Of a DNA stretch of 64,000 nucleotides, positions 17,988-29,265 are shown piece after piece (the stretch's first letter is position 1; every line of letters starts with the position of its first letter). The stretch lies in NCBI GenBank assembly GCA_016713625.1, contig JADJOT010000009.1, positions 806,001 to 870,000 of the forward strand. The letters are read 5' to 3'. The notes under the pieces were generated by a model. It worked only from the letters and a program-made list of their open reading frames with translations, had not been told where the DNA came from and did not search any database. The stretch comes from Candidatus Accumulibacter affinis (GTDB taxonomy: Bacteria; Pseudomonadota; Gammaproteobacteria; Burkholderiales; Rhodocyclaceae). A program made the position numbers and the translations under genes.

Positions 17988-18644
17988 TCAGCTATTCAGC
18001 GAGGTCTGCAGCACCTCGCGCAGCAGCGGCAGGGTGATCGGGCGCTGACGTTCGAGCGAGTAGCGGTCGATGCTCAGCAGCAGCGCAGTCAGGCTGCGCA
18101 TGTCGCGCGGCGCCCGCAGGAAGAGGTAGTTGAACACCTCGGGCGGCAGCACCAGTCCCCGCGCTCTGGCCTGCTCGGCGAGTGCCGCGAGCTTCTCGGC
18201 GTCGCTCAGCGGCTGCAGGCGGTAGATCAGGCCGCTCCCCAGGCGGGTGCGCAGGTCCTCGCGCAAGGCCAGTCGCAAGGGTGGCACGCTCGCCGCAGCG
18301 AGCAGCCGCCCGCCGCTGCCCCGCTGGCGATTGATCAGGTTGAAGAGGACGACCTGCCCGCTTTCGCCAAGCGCGTCGACATGGTCGATGGCGTGGAAAT
18401 CCCCTTCCGGCGCCAGCGTGGCGAGATCCGGGTCGACTCGCGCATCGTCATAGCTTGCCTGGCATGCCTGCAGAAGGTGCGACTTGCCAGCCCCGGTCTC
18501 TCCCCAGAGAAAGAAGACCGGCTCGCGATTCGCCGGCGCCAGCCAGGCGGCCAGACCGGTCAGCGCTTCGGCGTTGCTGCCGGCAACAAAATTGTCGAAG
18601 CTGGGGGGCGCGTCGGGCACCAGATCAAGGATCAACTGGCGCAT
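17988..18644 (-). CDS. hda: DnaA regulatory inactivator Hda
   Basis: Hda is a DnaA-related AAA+ protein that, with the DNA-loaded beta clamp, makes DnaA hydrolyse its ATP and prevents re-initiation of replication. From 18644 it is 218 residues. The short clamp-binding end is MRQLILDLVPD (QLxLxL-type), Walker A is GETGAGKS, and it lacks DnaA's DNA-binding domain IV. The open frame continues to 18686, but the clamp-binding motif is normally at the very N-terminus, so the later ATG is chosen. It is divergent from purM, the usual purM-hda arrangement. Confidence 0.92.
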   Translation of the reverse strand: MRQLILDLVPDAPPSFDNFVAGSNAEALTGLAAWLAPANREPVFFLWGETGAGKSHLLQACQASYDDARVDPDLATLAPEGDFHAIDHVDALGESGQVVLFNLINRQRGSGGRLLAAASVPPLRLALREDLRTRLGSGLIYRLQPLSDAEKLAALAEQARARGLVLPPEVFNYLFLRAPRDMRSLTALLLSIDRYSLERQRPITLPLLREVLQTSLNS

Positions 18645-18782
18645 CGGACTGGGTTCGAGCTGCGGCGTGGGCGCTGCGATCGGCACGCGGAAGGGCCATT
18701 TCGGATAAGATTGAGGGTCAGGCGATCGGAGTGGTGCATTCTACCACTGCCCGGCATTCGCCAGCCTTGCTCGGGACCCTCC

Positions 18783-19832
18783 ATGATGACTCAAGAATCT
18801 CTCTCCTATCGCGATGCCGGTGTGGACATCGACGCCGGCGATCAACTCGTCGAGCGGATCAAGCCTTTCGCCAGAAAAACCATGCGCGAAGGGGTGCTCG
18901 GTGGCATTGGCGGCTTTGGTGCGCTGTTCGAGGTGCCCCGGCGCTACCGCGAGCCGGTGCTGGTCTCCGGCACCGACGGCGTCGGCACCAAGCTCAGGCT
19001 GGCCTTCGAATTGCAGCGGCACGACATGATCGGTATCGACCTGGTCGCCATGAGCGTCAACGACATCCTCGTGCAAGGCGCCGAGCCGCTGTTCTTTCTC
19101 GACTATTTCGCCTGTGGCAAGCTCGATGTGGAGACCGCTGCCGCCGTCGTCAAGGGCATCGCCAGCGGCTGCGAACTCGCCGGCTGCGCGCTGATCGGTG
19201 GCGAAACCGCCGAAATGCCGGGCATGTATCCCGCGGGCGAATACGATCTCGCCGGCTTTGCGGTCGGCGTCGTCGAGAAGTCGAAGATCATCGACGGGTC
19301 GACGATCGTGCCGGGGGATGTGCTGATCGGCCTGCCGTCATCGGGCGCACATGCCAACGGCTATTCGCTGCTGCGCAAGATCATCGCCCGTGCGCAACCC
19401 GATCTGAGCCAGGCTTTCGATGCCGAGACCACCCTCGGCGATGCGCTCCTGGCGCCGACGCGGATCTACGTCAGACCGCTGCTCGCACTGATGCAGCAAC
19501 TGCCGGTCAAGGGCATGGCGCACATCACCGGCGGTGGCCTCACCGGCAACGTGCCACGCATCCTGCCGCCGCAGGTCAAGGCCGAGATCGTGCAATCCGC
19601 CTGGCCGAAACCGAAGCTGTTCGACTGGCTGCAGCGCGAAGGCAAGGTCGCGGACAGCGAAATGCACCGCGTGTTCAACTGCGGGATTGGCATGGTCGTC
19701 GTGGTCGCCCGCGAGAACGTCCAACAAGCGCTGCAGATCCTGCACGCGGCAGGCGAGGCGGCGGTGGTCATCGGGGCGATCAAAGTGCGCAGCGAGGGGG
19801 AAGCGGCGACGATGGTTTTTTCCGGCTCGTAG
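18783..19832 (+). CDS. purM: Phosphoribosylformylglycinamidine cyclo-ligase
   Basis: PurM (AIR synthetase) closes the imidazole ring in purine synthesis. It has 349 residues from ATG 18783 (a second ATG follows directly). Family segments seen are GGIGGFGALFEVP, GTDGVGTKLRLA, IDLVAMSVNDI, LIGGETAEMPGMY and TGGGLTGNVPRILP. The frame stays open far upstream over hda and the phosphatase, but that part is antisense noise. A 96-base gap with hda on the other strand holds the divergent promoters. Confidence 0.97.
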   Translation: MMTQESLSYRDAGVDIDAGDQLVERIKPFARKTMREGVLGGIGGFGALFEVPRRYREPVLVSGTDGVGTKLRLAFELQRHDMIGIDLVAMSVNDILVQGAEPLFFLDYFACGKLDVETAAAVVKGIASGCELAGCALIGGETAEMPGMYPAGEYDLAGFAVGVVEKSKIIDGSTIVPGDVLIGLPSSGAHANGYSLLRKIIARAQPDLSQAFDAETTLGDALLAPTRIYVRPLLALMQQLPVKGMAHITGGGLTGNVPRILPPQVKAEIVQSAWPKPKLFDWLQREGKVADSEMHRVFNCGIGMVVVVARENVQQALQILHAAGEAAVVIGAIKVRSEGEAATMVFSGS

Positions 19833-19988
19833 CGCTGTTTTCGGATCGGCTGCGCAGGCCGCGCGCTGATGTCATGCGGCTGCGCACCAACACTGGACCT
19901 GCAGGTGGCGCTCTCGTTCCTCGCGCGGTGACCCGGCCGGTGGCCCTATAATTGAATCGGCTAACGCTTTCGACTGGAGGACGGTTCA

Positions 19989-20375
19989 ATGCCATCGTTT
20001 AACGAAATGGCCGAGACGGTCGGCTTGATGTTCGACGGCGTCGGGGTACTGGTCATTGTCCTCGGCACCGTGGTCGCCACGGTTCGCCTGGCCGCGTACC
20101 GCCGACCGGGAAGCGATCCGTATCGGCAGTTCCGGCAGGATATCGGGCGAGGAATCCTGCTCGGCTTGGAGTTTCTGGTGGCCGCCGACATCATCCGGAC
20201 GGTGGCCGTGACGCCGACGCTCGAAGGTGTCCTGGTCCTCGGCCTGATTGTGCTGATCCGGACTTTCCTGAGTACGGCCTTGCAGGTCGAGTTGGAAGGC
20301 CGCTGGCCTTGGCAGCGGACAGGAGAGTTCACTTCGCCCAGTTGCGCAAGCGAGCCTGATCGGTCCGGCAGTTGA
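19989..20375 (+). CDS. DUF1622 family small membrane protein
   Basis: A 128-residue protein with three likely membrane helices: VGLMFDGVGVLVIVLGTVVA, ILLGLEFLVAADIIRTVAV and LVLGLIVLIRTFLSTALQVE. The arrangement LGLEFLVAADI followed by a helix with an LIRTFLS turn is the DUF1622 pattern; function is unknown. A strong GGAGG site (19976-19980) precedes ATG 19989. The last 25 residues are polar and variable. Confidence 0.8.
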   Translation: MPSFNEMAETVGLMFDGVGVLVIVLGTVVATVRLAAYRRPGSDPYRQFRQDIGRGILLGLEFLVAADIIRTVAVTPTLEGVLVLGLIVLIRTFLSTALQVELEGRWPWQRTGEFTSPSCASEPDRSGS

Positions 20376-20538
20376 CGCCGCCGCGCCAGCCGAGGGCAAC
20401 GGCCAGCATTGGCTGGAGGATTTCAGGTCAGCTCGCAGGCACGGTAATCATCGCGGCCTGTGCTGCCGCGGGTGCCATCGACCGCTGCAGCGCCAGCACG
20501 AGCGGTCGCGGGACTGGCCTGGTGGCCCGAGCGCAGCC

Positions 20539-20967
20539 TCAGCCGAATCGGCGCCTGGCTTGTTCGTGCCGCTCCTGCGCTTCGAGGCAGAGGGATGCCG
20601 TTGGCCGTGCCAGCAGCCGGGCAATGCCGATTGGCTCTCCGGTTTCTTCGCACCAGCCGTAGTTGCCTTCGTCAATGCGTTTCAGGGCTTCACGGATTTT
20701 CTGTAGCAGCTTTCTTTCGCGGTCGCGAACGCGCAGTTCGAGGGTGTGCACTTCTTCCGCGCTGGCACGGTCGTTCCAGTCAGAGCTGGGCCCGCTCTCC
20801 TGGAGGTGGCCTGCCGTCTCTTTCACGGCTGCCAGCAGAGCGTGTTCTTCGTCGAGCAATCGCCGGCGAAAGAAAGCGACTTGCCCGGGAGACATGTATT
20901 GCTCTGGAGAGGCGGACCGCAGCGTCGCCTCGGTTTCCACGTCGACTCGTCCGGCAGGCTTGTCCAT
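20539..20967 (-). CDS. dksA: DksA/TraR-family RNA polymerase-binding regulator
   Basis: DksA enters the RNA polymerase secondary channel and, with ppGpp, retunes rRNA and biosynthetic promoters. From 20967 the protein is 142 residues. A coiled coil covers roughly residues 30-105, with the tip region WNDRASAEEV (the Asp-x-x-Ala tip, here DRASA). The zinc-finger fold that follows has only two of four cysteines: Cys in YGWCEETGEPIG and Cys in TASLCLEAQ. Two-cysteine DksA forms are common in betaproteobacteria. The start at 20967 has an AGGAG site; the frame upstream to 21051 is non-coding. Confidence 0.88.
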   Translation of the reverse strand: MDKPAGRVDVETEATLRSASPEQYMSPGQVAFFRRRLLDEEHALLAAVKETAGHLQESGPSSDWNDRASAEEVHTLELRVRDRERKLLQKIREALKRIDEGNYGWCEETGEPIGIARLLARPTASLCLEAQERHEQARRRFG

Positions 20968-21352
20968 AGGTATCACTCCTTCACTTTCTGATTGACTTCC
21001 GACCACGGGGAAGGGGTTTGAGCGTGATCTTGTCTCCAGGGAACACCACACCGGGTCTCGGATGGCGGTCGTTCATTGTCTCGCCGGTGGCAACGATTCA
21101 TGTTATCGCATCGCGCGTCGCTGGCATAGCGGCCAGCGATCGCCGGCGGTCCACAAGTACGGCCGCCCGCGTCGCCTGCACAGGCTTGGCGCCGGTCGTT
21201 TTTTTGGCAACGCAGCAAGCGAATGGCGACCACCCGTGGCCGCCAGGGGAAGCGCAGGAAACTCCCGGACGTCAACGAGAAAACCGCCCACGGGCGGTCT
21301 CTGGCGACAACTGCCTGTTTCCCCAAGGACACCACAGCAGTTGTGATGCGCT
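20968..21352. other. Region between dksA and tRNA-Val with one hairpin
   Basis: These 385 bases hold the dksA promoter on the minus strand and the downstream side of tRNA-Val. Apart from the hairpin at 21283-21298 I see no gene, no RNA with a recognisable fold and no repeats. Confidence 0.45.
21279..21298 (-). terminator. Probable terminator of tRNA-Val
   Basis: ACCGCC (21283-21288) pairs with GGCGGT (21293-21298) around a 4-base loop. On the minus strand the stem is followed by TTTTC. It lies 55 bases downstream of the tRNA-Val 3' end. Confidence 0.5.
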
Positions 21353-21429
21353 TGGTAGGCGCGATTGGACTCGAACCAACGACCCCCACCATGTCAAGGT
21401 GGTGCTCTAACCAGCTGAGCTACGCGCCT
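21353..21429 (-). tRNA. tRNA-Val (anticodon GAC)
   Basis: A 77-base cloverleaf on the minus strand beginning AGGCGCGTAGCTCAG, with anticodon GAC in the loop TTGACAT, the T-arm GGTTCGAGTCC, acceptor pairing AGGCGCG with CGCGCCT and an encoded CCA (TGG at 21353-21355 on the plus strand). An A at position 1 is unusual but pairs properly. Confidence 0.93.
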
Positions 21430-21514
21430 ACAGCAAAGTCGGTGTTGCACGCGACTTCAAGGAAGTGCGCATTATACGGGCAAAGAAAGGCAAGTCAAGC
21501 ACAAGGTGCGACGC

Positions 21515-22125
21515 TCAGTCGCCGATCACGTCGGTATTGGCCGGCGGCGTGAAGCGGAACAACGAGGGTGCCAGGCGCGGATTGCGTTCGACATGGGCGA
21601 AGAGCAGCGAGGTGGTCTGACCGAGGCTGTCAAACAATTCCATGGCTCGCAGATCGTTGCCGGAGAAACCGAGGCGGACCTTGTCGAAACCGCTGTCCGG
21701 CGTCTTGGGAATCGCTTCGATCCACTCCAGTCCGCCTTGCTCGCCGGCTTCGCGCAGCGTGAAGTTGCGTTCAATCACCGTGTCGCCGGCGAGCAGCGAA
21801 GCCGGCGTGCCGCCCAGCGCCGCACCGGCCTTCTTGACGGTGACCTGACGCAGGTCCGGATCGTGAATCCAGACCTTCTCGCCATCACCAACCAGGAGCT
21901 GCGCGTAAGGCTTGTCGACCTGCCAGCGAAACTTGCCGGGGCGTGAGAAGATCATGACGCCGCTGGAGATTTGCGCCTGGCGTCCGTTCCTGGCAACCAC
22001 CGTCTGCGTGAAATCGGCGCGCAGCGTTCGCGTCGATTCGATGAACTGGTGCAACTTGTCGATCGCCCCCGCGTGAACGGCCTGGGCCAGCAGCAGACAG
22101 GCGGCGGCGAGGAGGGTGCGGCGGA

Positions 22126-22129
<4 letters not shown>
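21515..22129 (-). CDS. lolA: Outer-membrane lipoprotein carrier protein LolA
   Basis: LolA carries lipoproteins across the periplasm from the LolCDE complex to LolB. The 204-residue precursor has a signal peptide (RRTLLAAACLLLAQAVHA, cut before GAID) and the LolA fold with the FTQTV and PGKFRW segments. The Arg in GKFRWQ is the usual hydrophobic-lid position. Its ATG overlaps the ftsK stop by four bases (ATGA), so translation is coupled; ftsK-lolA pairs are standard in proteobacteria. Confidence 0.94.
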
Positions 22130-24690
<2,561 letters not shown>

Positions 24691-24739
24691 CGCCTGGTTC
24701 TGAGTAAGGAGGGATTACCGAGAAAGTCGCGCCAGCGAC

Positions 24740-25450
24740 TCACGGCCGGGGAGAAGGGACATCCGGAGAGGGCAGGCGCTTTTCGAGAATGACGATTCGA
24801 CCCTCCTCGACGCGGAAGTAGCCGCGGTTCTCGAGATCCTTCATGACCCGACTGACCATCTCGCGTGAGGCTCCGATCATCTTGGCGATATCCTGTTTGG
24901 TCAGCCGTCGCCGGATCACACGCTGACCACGCTCCTCCTCGGAGAAATCGATCAGCAGCTTGGCGACGCGGCCATAGACGTCGAGCAGCGCCAGACTTTC
25001 GATGTTGCGATCGGCTTCGCGCAGACGCTGCACCAGGCTCTTCATGATGTTCAGACAAAGGTCAAAGTTCTCGGCCAGGCAGCGCTTGAAGTCGTTCTTG
25101 GTGATGACCAGCAATTCGCAGGTTTCGGTTGCCATCACATCGGCGGAACGTGGGCTACCGTCGATCAGGCCCATTTCGCCGAAGAACTCTCCGGGGCCGA
25201 GCAGGGTCAGAATCACCTCGCGTCCCTCTTCATCGCTGTTGAGCACCTTGGCGCCACCGCTGATCAGGACGTAGAGCGAGTCGGTGCTGTCGCCGGCGCG
25301 GACGATGGTCGTCTGGCGCGTCACGCGACGACGAAAGGCAACCTTGGCAATCTGTTCGAGTTGAGGATCGGGAACCCCGGCAAAAATGGGAATGCTGTGC
25401 AGCAAAGTCAGGCTCGGTCCTCTCCTGGGCTGCTCGACCTCAGTGTTCAT
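24740..25450 (-). CDS. Crp/Fnr-family transcriptional regulator
   Basis: A cyclic-nucleotide-binding-type beta roll (residues about 25-130, with PGEFFGEMGLIDGSPRSADV) is followed by a dimer helix and a Crp-type winged helix (LTKQDIAKMIGASREMVSRVMKDLENRGYF). The GEFFGEM and PRSA residues match the phosphate-binding cassette of Crp-like proteins, but cAMP binding is not proven. No FNR-type cysteine cluster is visible. The start is placed at 25450 (MNTEVE) rather than 25468. It is divergent from trxB. Confidence 0.87.
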   Translation of the reverse strand: MNTEVEQPRRGPSLTLLHSIPIFAGVPDPQLEQIAKVAFRRRVTRQTTIVRAGDSTDSLYVLISGGAKVLNSDEEGREVILTLLGPGEFFGEMGLIDGSPRSADVMATETCELLVITKNDFKRCLAENFDLCLNIMKSLVQRLREADRNIESLALLDVYGRVAKLLIDFSEEERGQRVIRRRLTKQDIAKMIGASREMVSRVMKDLENRGYFRVEEGRIVILEKRLPSPDVPSPRP

Positions 25451-25613
25451 GGGCCATTCTTTCATCAAGTGAAGTGATTTCTATCAAAGGCTTGCGCAGC
25501 GATTATAAGGCACTTTGCAGGTTTTAGAAGCAAACCAGCGACGAACTTGCTCCGGAGATGGCCAGTGTTGCCGGTTATAATTTTTCCGTGACCCACTACC
25601 AGAGTGAATCGAA

Positions 25614-26579
25614 ATGACTCAAGCACCCCGCCATTGCCGCCTGCTGATCCTCGGATCGGGACCGGCCGGCTATACCGCCGCGGTGTATGCAGCCCGCGCC
25701 AACCTGAAACCTGTGTTGATTACCGGCATCGCTCAGGGCGGCCAGCTGATGACAACCACCGACGTCGACAACTGGCCCGCCGACGCGCAGGGCGTGCAGG
25801 GCCCCGAGCTGATGCAGCGCTTCGAGGAGCACGCGCGTCGCTTCGAAACGGAGATCGTTTTCGACCACATTCACACGGCTCAACTTGCCGAGAAGCCGTT
25901 CACGCTGATCGGCGATTCCGGGACCTACACCTGCGACGCGCTGATTGTTGCTACCGGTGCATCGGCTCAATACCTGGGTCTACCATCCGAAGAAGAGTTT
26001 GCCGGTCGCGGCGTCTCCGCCTGCGCGACCTGCGATGGTTTTTTCTACCGCGATCAGCCGGTTGCCGTCATTGGTGGCGGCAACACGGCGGTCGAGGAGG
26101 CGCTGTACCTGGCGAACATCGCCAGTCACGTTACCCTGGTACATCGGCGCGACAAGCTGCGCGGCGAGAAGATCCTGCAGGACAAGCTGTTTGCCAAGGA
26201 GCAGACCGGCAAAGTCACGATCCGCTGGAACTGCACGCTCGACGAGGTGCTCGGCGATCAGTCGGGCGTGACCGGCATGCGCATTCGCAACAAGCTGACC
26301 GGTCACACCGAGGATCTGCCGTTGCTCGGTGTGTTCATCGCCATCGGCCACAAACCGAACACCGACCTCTTCGTCGATCAGCTCGAGATGGCCGGCGGCT
26401 ACCTGCTGACGCAGGGCGGGCAGCAGGGCAATGCCACGGCCACTTCGATTGCCGGCGTCTTCGCTGCCGGCGACGTGCAGGACCATATCTACCGGCAGGC
26501 CTGCACTTCGGCTTCGAGCGGCTGCATGGCGGCACTGGATGCCGAGCGCTACCTCGACGGCCTCGGACTGGCTGGCTGA
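25614..26579 (+). CDS. trxB: Thioredoxin reductase
   Basis: TrxB passes electrons from NADPH through FAD to thioredoxin in the cytoplasm. It has 321 residues: the N-terminal FAD motif GSGPAGYTAAVYAARA, the redox-active Cys137-Ala-Thr-Cys140 pair in ACATCDGFF, the NADPH motif GGGNTAVEEALYLA, and the second FAD motif GVFAAGDVQD. All catalytic residues are present. An Smr-domain gene starts about 30 bases downstream. Confidence 0.96.
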   Translation: MTQAPRHCRLLILGSGPAGYTAAVYAARANLKPVLITGIAQGGQLMTTTDVDNWPADAQGVQGPELMQRFEEHARRFETEIVFDHIHTAQLAEKPFTLIGDSGTYTCDALIVATGASAQYLGLPSEEEFAGRGVSACATCDGFFYRDQPVAVIGGGNTAVEEALYLANIASHVTLVHRRDKLRGEKILQDKLFAKEQTGKVTIRWNCTLDEVLGDQSGVTGMRIRNKLTGHTEDLPLLGVFIAIGHKPNTDLFVDQLEMAGGYLLTQGGQQGNATATSIAGVFAAGDVQDHIYRQACTSASSGCMAALDAERYLDGLGLAG

Positions 26580-26609
26580 CCCCTGCTGACGTGCGGACCG
26601 TTGCCGGCA

Positions 26610-27173
26610 ATGACCCTGCGACAGCAACCCAGCCCGGAGGATCTGGCCGCTTTCCGGGCGGCCATCGACGGCACGATACCCTTGCGCAAGGCCGATCGAG
26701 TCAGCCTCGAAGCACCCAAGCCGAGCCCGCGCCCGCGTCAGCGCGAGCTGGACGAAGCCGCGGTAGTCGCTGAACTGCTGCACGCGCCAGTGGCGATTGA
26801 CGACTGGCTCGACCTCGGTGGTGCCGATTCCTTCCTGCGCAGCGGTTTGCCACGCAGCCTGCTGCGTGACCTGCGCCGCGGTCGCTGGAGCATCCAGGAT
26901 CATGTCGATCTGCACGGGCTGAACCGCCATGAAGCGCACCAACAGGTATCGCTGTTTGTCGCAGCGGCGCTCAGCGCCGGCAAGCGCTGCCTGCGCATCG
27001 TACATGGGCGTGGACACGGGTCACCGGGACGGCAAGGAATCCTCCGCCAACTGGTCAAGGCCTGGCTACTTCGTCACCAGGAGGTGCTGGCATTCTGTCA
27101 TGCGCCGCCGAGCGATGGCGGCGACGGTGCCCTGTGGGTGTTGTTGAAGGCTGGCGGCAGCCGACCTCGCTAG
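26610..27173 (+). CDS. Smr-domain protein
   Basis: The 187-residue protein ends in a small MutS-related (Smr) domain with DLHGLNRHEA and HGRGHGSPGRQG, the DLHG and HGxG motifs linked to endonuclease activity in this family. The first 90 residues are polar and charged, as in YdaL/SmrA-type proteins. The role in E. coli-type homologues is uncertain (nuclease, RNA or ribosome rescue). ATG at 26610 is chosen over the in-frame TTG at 26601. Likely cotranscribed with trxB. Confidence 0.85.
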   Translation: MTLRQQPSPEDLAAFRAAIDGTIPLRKADRVSLEAPKPSPRPRQRELDEAAVVAELLHAPVAIDDWLDLGGADSFLRSGLPRSLLRDLRRGRWSIQDHVDLHGLNRHEAHQQVSLFVAAALSAGKRCLRIVHGRGHGSPGRQGILRQLVKAWLLRHQEVLAFCHAPPSDGGDGALWVLLKAGGSRPR

Positions 27174-27210
27174 CTCGCGCAAGCCCCCGGCGTGCTGCCG
27201 CGGCGAGGTT

Positions 27211-27549
27211 CTAGATCGCTGACTCGTCGACTTCGCCGGTGCGGATACGCACCACCTGCTCGACGCTGCTGACGAAAATCTTGCCGTCGCCAATCTTGCC
27301 GGTGCGCGCAGCCTTGACGATGGAGTCGATGGCATTTTCGACCGCACTGTCGGAAACGACGATCTCGATCTTTACCTTGGGCAGGAAGTCGACCACGTAT
27401 TCGGCGCCACGATAGAGTTCGGTGTGACCCTTCTGACGGCCAAATCCCTTGACCTCGGTGACCGTCAGGCCAGTGACGCCAATCTCCGACAGGGCCTCGC
27501 GAACTTCGTCCAGCTTGAATGGTTTGATGATGGCTTCAATTTTTTTCAT
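27211..27549 (-). CDS. glnB: Nitrogen regulatory protein PII
   Basis: PII senses 2-oxoglutarate, ATP and ADP and controls glutamine synthetase and transporters. At 112 residues it is exactly full length. The T-loop runs from FGRQKGHTELYRGAEY and contains Tyr51, the uridylylation site. The B-loop TGKIGDGKIFV and the C-loop RIRTGE are intact. GlnB and GlnK cannot be told apart by sequence alone; the lack of a neighbouring amtB favours GlnB. It is 61 bases downstream of nadE on the same strand, a frequent pairing. Confidence 0.93.
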   Translation of the reverse strand: MKKIEAIIKPFKLDEVREALSEIGVTGLTVTEVKGFGRQKGHTELYRGAEYVVDFLPKVKIEIVVSDSAVENAIDSIVKAARTGKIGDGKIFVSSVEQVVRIRTGEVDESAI

Positions 27550-27610
27550 GGCCTCTGCTCCGGGAAAGATCGTAAATAAATCGTATCAGAAATCTGCTGT
27601 CGATAAGTGA

Positions 27611-29215
27611 TCAGTAGAGGTCACGGTAGCGATTGGTGATCGGATAGCGCCAGTCCTTGCCGAAACCGCGCTGCGTGACCCGGATTCCGACGGGCGCCTG
27701 ACGCCTCTTGTATTCGCTGATCCTGAGCAGATGAACGACGCGGCGCACATCGGCCTCTGCATGACCACGGGCAATGATCGCGCGCGGGCTGAGGTCTTTT
27801 TCCATATACGCCTCGACAATGGCATCGAGTATTTCGTAGGGCGGCAGGCTGTCCTGATCGGTCTGATCCGGTTTCAACTCGGCCGACGGCGGGCGGCTGA
27901 TGATCCGTTCGGGGATGGCGTACGAGCGCGTGTTGCGCCAGCGCGCGAGGCGGTAGACCAGAGTCTTGGCGATGTCCTTGATCACCGCGAAGCCGCCGGC
28001 CATGTCGCCGTAGAGCGTGCAGTAGCCAACCGCCATTTCCGATTTGTTGCCGGTGGTCAGCACCAGCGCGCCGGTCTTGTTCGAAAGGGCCATCAGGAGC
28101 ATGCCGCGAATCCTGGCCTGCAGATTTTCTTCGGTGGTATCGGCCGGCAGGCCGGCGAACTGCTTCTCGAGCATGCCGCCGAGCGCCAGCATGGCCGGTT
28201 CGATGGGAATTTCGTCGTAGGCGACGCCAAGCAGGCGGACCATCTCGCGCGAATCCGTGAGGCTGATCGCCGCTGTATAGGGAGACGGCATCATCACCGC
28301 TCGCACCTTGTCGGCGCCGAGAGCGTCTACGGCAATGCACAGCGTCAGGGCTGAATCAATCCCCCCCGAGAGACCGATGATCGCGCCGGGAAAGCCGTTC
28401 TTGCCCAGGTAGTCGCGAACCCCGAGGACCAGCGCCTGGTAGACCTCGGCTTCAAGGCAGGGGGCAGGGACGATGGTGCCCGGCTGCGGCTCGCCATCGA
28501 CGAAATCCACGATGCCCAGAGCTTCTTCGAACTGCGCCAGCTGACAGCACAGCGTGCCACGCGAGTCGAGAACGAACGAGCCGCCGTCGAAAACCAGTTC
28601 GTCCTGGCCGCCGGCGAGATTGGCATACACCACCGGCAGACCGGTGCTGGCGATGCGTTGCCGCAGAACTTCGGTACGCAGCTCGTGTTTGCCAATGTGG
28701 TACGGCGAGGCGTTGAGAACCAGCAGCAACTCGGCACCGGCCTGGCGCGCCAGGTCCGCGGCGCCCGCTTCCCAGACATCGGCGCAAATATTCACTCCGC
28801 AGCGAACACCCTGCAGCGTCAGAACACAGGGTCCGTCACCCGAAGCGAAATAGCGCTCCTCGTCGAACACCTCATAGTTCGGCAGCCGCTGCTTGTAATA
28901 GGTGGCCACCCGCCTGCCGTCGACGATCAGCGTCGCCGCGTTGTAACAGTGCGCGCCGCGTCTTTCAGGGTGGCCGACGAGGACGGCGATTCCCTGCACG
29001 CGGGCGACCAGGGCGTCGAGTTCGCGCTCGCCGGCAGCGCAGAAGTCGTCGCGCAGCAACAGGTCCTCAGGCGGGTAGCCAGAGAGCGCCAGTTCCGGCG
29101 TCAGCAGCAGGTCGGCACCCTGGTCCCGAGCGCGTGCGGCGAAATCGAGGATGCGCGCACGGTTGGCGGCGAAGTCGCCAACCGTGACGTTGATCTGGGC
29201 AATCGCGATTTTCAC
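27611..29215 (-). CDS. nadE: Glutamine-dependent NAD+ synthetase
   Basis: NadE completes NAD synthesis by amidating deamido-NAD, using glutamine as nitrogen donor. The 534-residue protein has an N-terminal nitrilase-type glutaminase domain (catalytic Glu in TPELALSGYPPED, Lys in YYKQRLPNYEVF, Cys in GVNICADVWE). A C-terminal synthetase domain has the ATP pyrophosphatase loop GLSGGIDSAL. The start is GTG at 29215 with no clear Shine-Dalgarno sequence; a terminator-like hairpin ends two bases upstream of it. Confidence 0.95.
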   Translation of the reverse strand: MKIAIAQINVTVGDFAANRARILDFAARARDQGADLLLTPELALSGYPPEDLLLRDDFCAAGERELDALVARVQGIAVLVGHPERRGAHCYNAATLIVDGRRVATYYKQRLPNYEVFDEERYFASGDGPCVLTLQGVRCGVNICADVWEAGAADLARQAGAELLLVLNASPYHIGKHELRTEVLRQRIASTGLPVVYANLAGGQDELVFDGGSFVLDSRGTLCCQLAQFEEALGIVDFVDGEPQPGTIVPAPCLEAEVYQALVLGVRDYLGKNGFPGAIIGLSGGIDSALTLCIAVDALGADKVRAVMMPSPYTAAISLTDSREMVRLLGVAYDEIPIEPAMLALGGMLEKQFAGLPADTTEENLQARIRGMLLMALSNKTGALVLTTGNKSEMAVGYCTLYGDMAGGFAVIKDIAKTLVYRLARWRNTRSYAIPERIISRPPSAELKPDQTDQDSLPPYEILDAIVEAYMEKDLSPRAIIARGHAEADVRRVVHLLRISEYKRRQAPVGIRVTQRGFGKDWRYPITNRYRDLY

Positions 29216-29216
29216 A

Positions 29217-29238
29217 TTAAAAGGGCGCTGACGCGCCC
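29217..29238 (-). terminator. Terminator-like hairpin between ppa and nadE
   Basis: On the minus strand GGGCGC pairs with GCGCCC around GTCA and is followed by TTTTAAT, 28 bases after the ppa stop. The T run ends right at the nadE GTG, so the hairpin overlaps where a nadE ribosome site would be. Confidence 0.65.
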
Positions 29239-29265
29239 CCCATTCAAGGTGATCAACGGAATCGT

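Noticed and set aside
17583..18782. N-terminal extension of purM by 400 codons
   Set aside because: The extension lies antisense over hda and the phosphatase; PurM family proteins start at the ATG at 18783.
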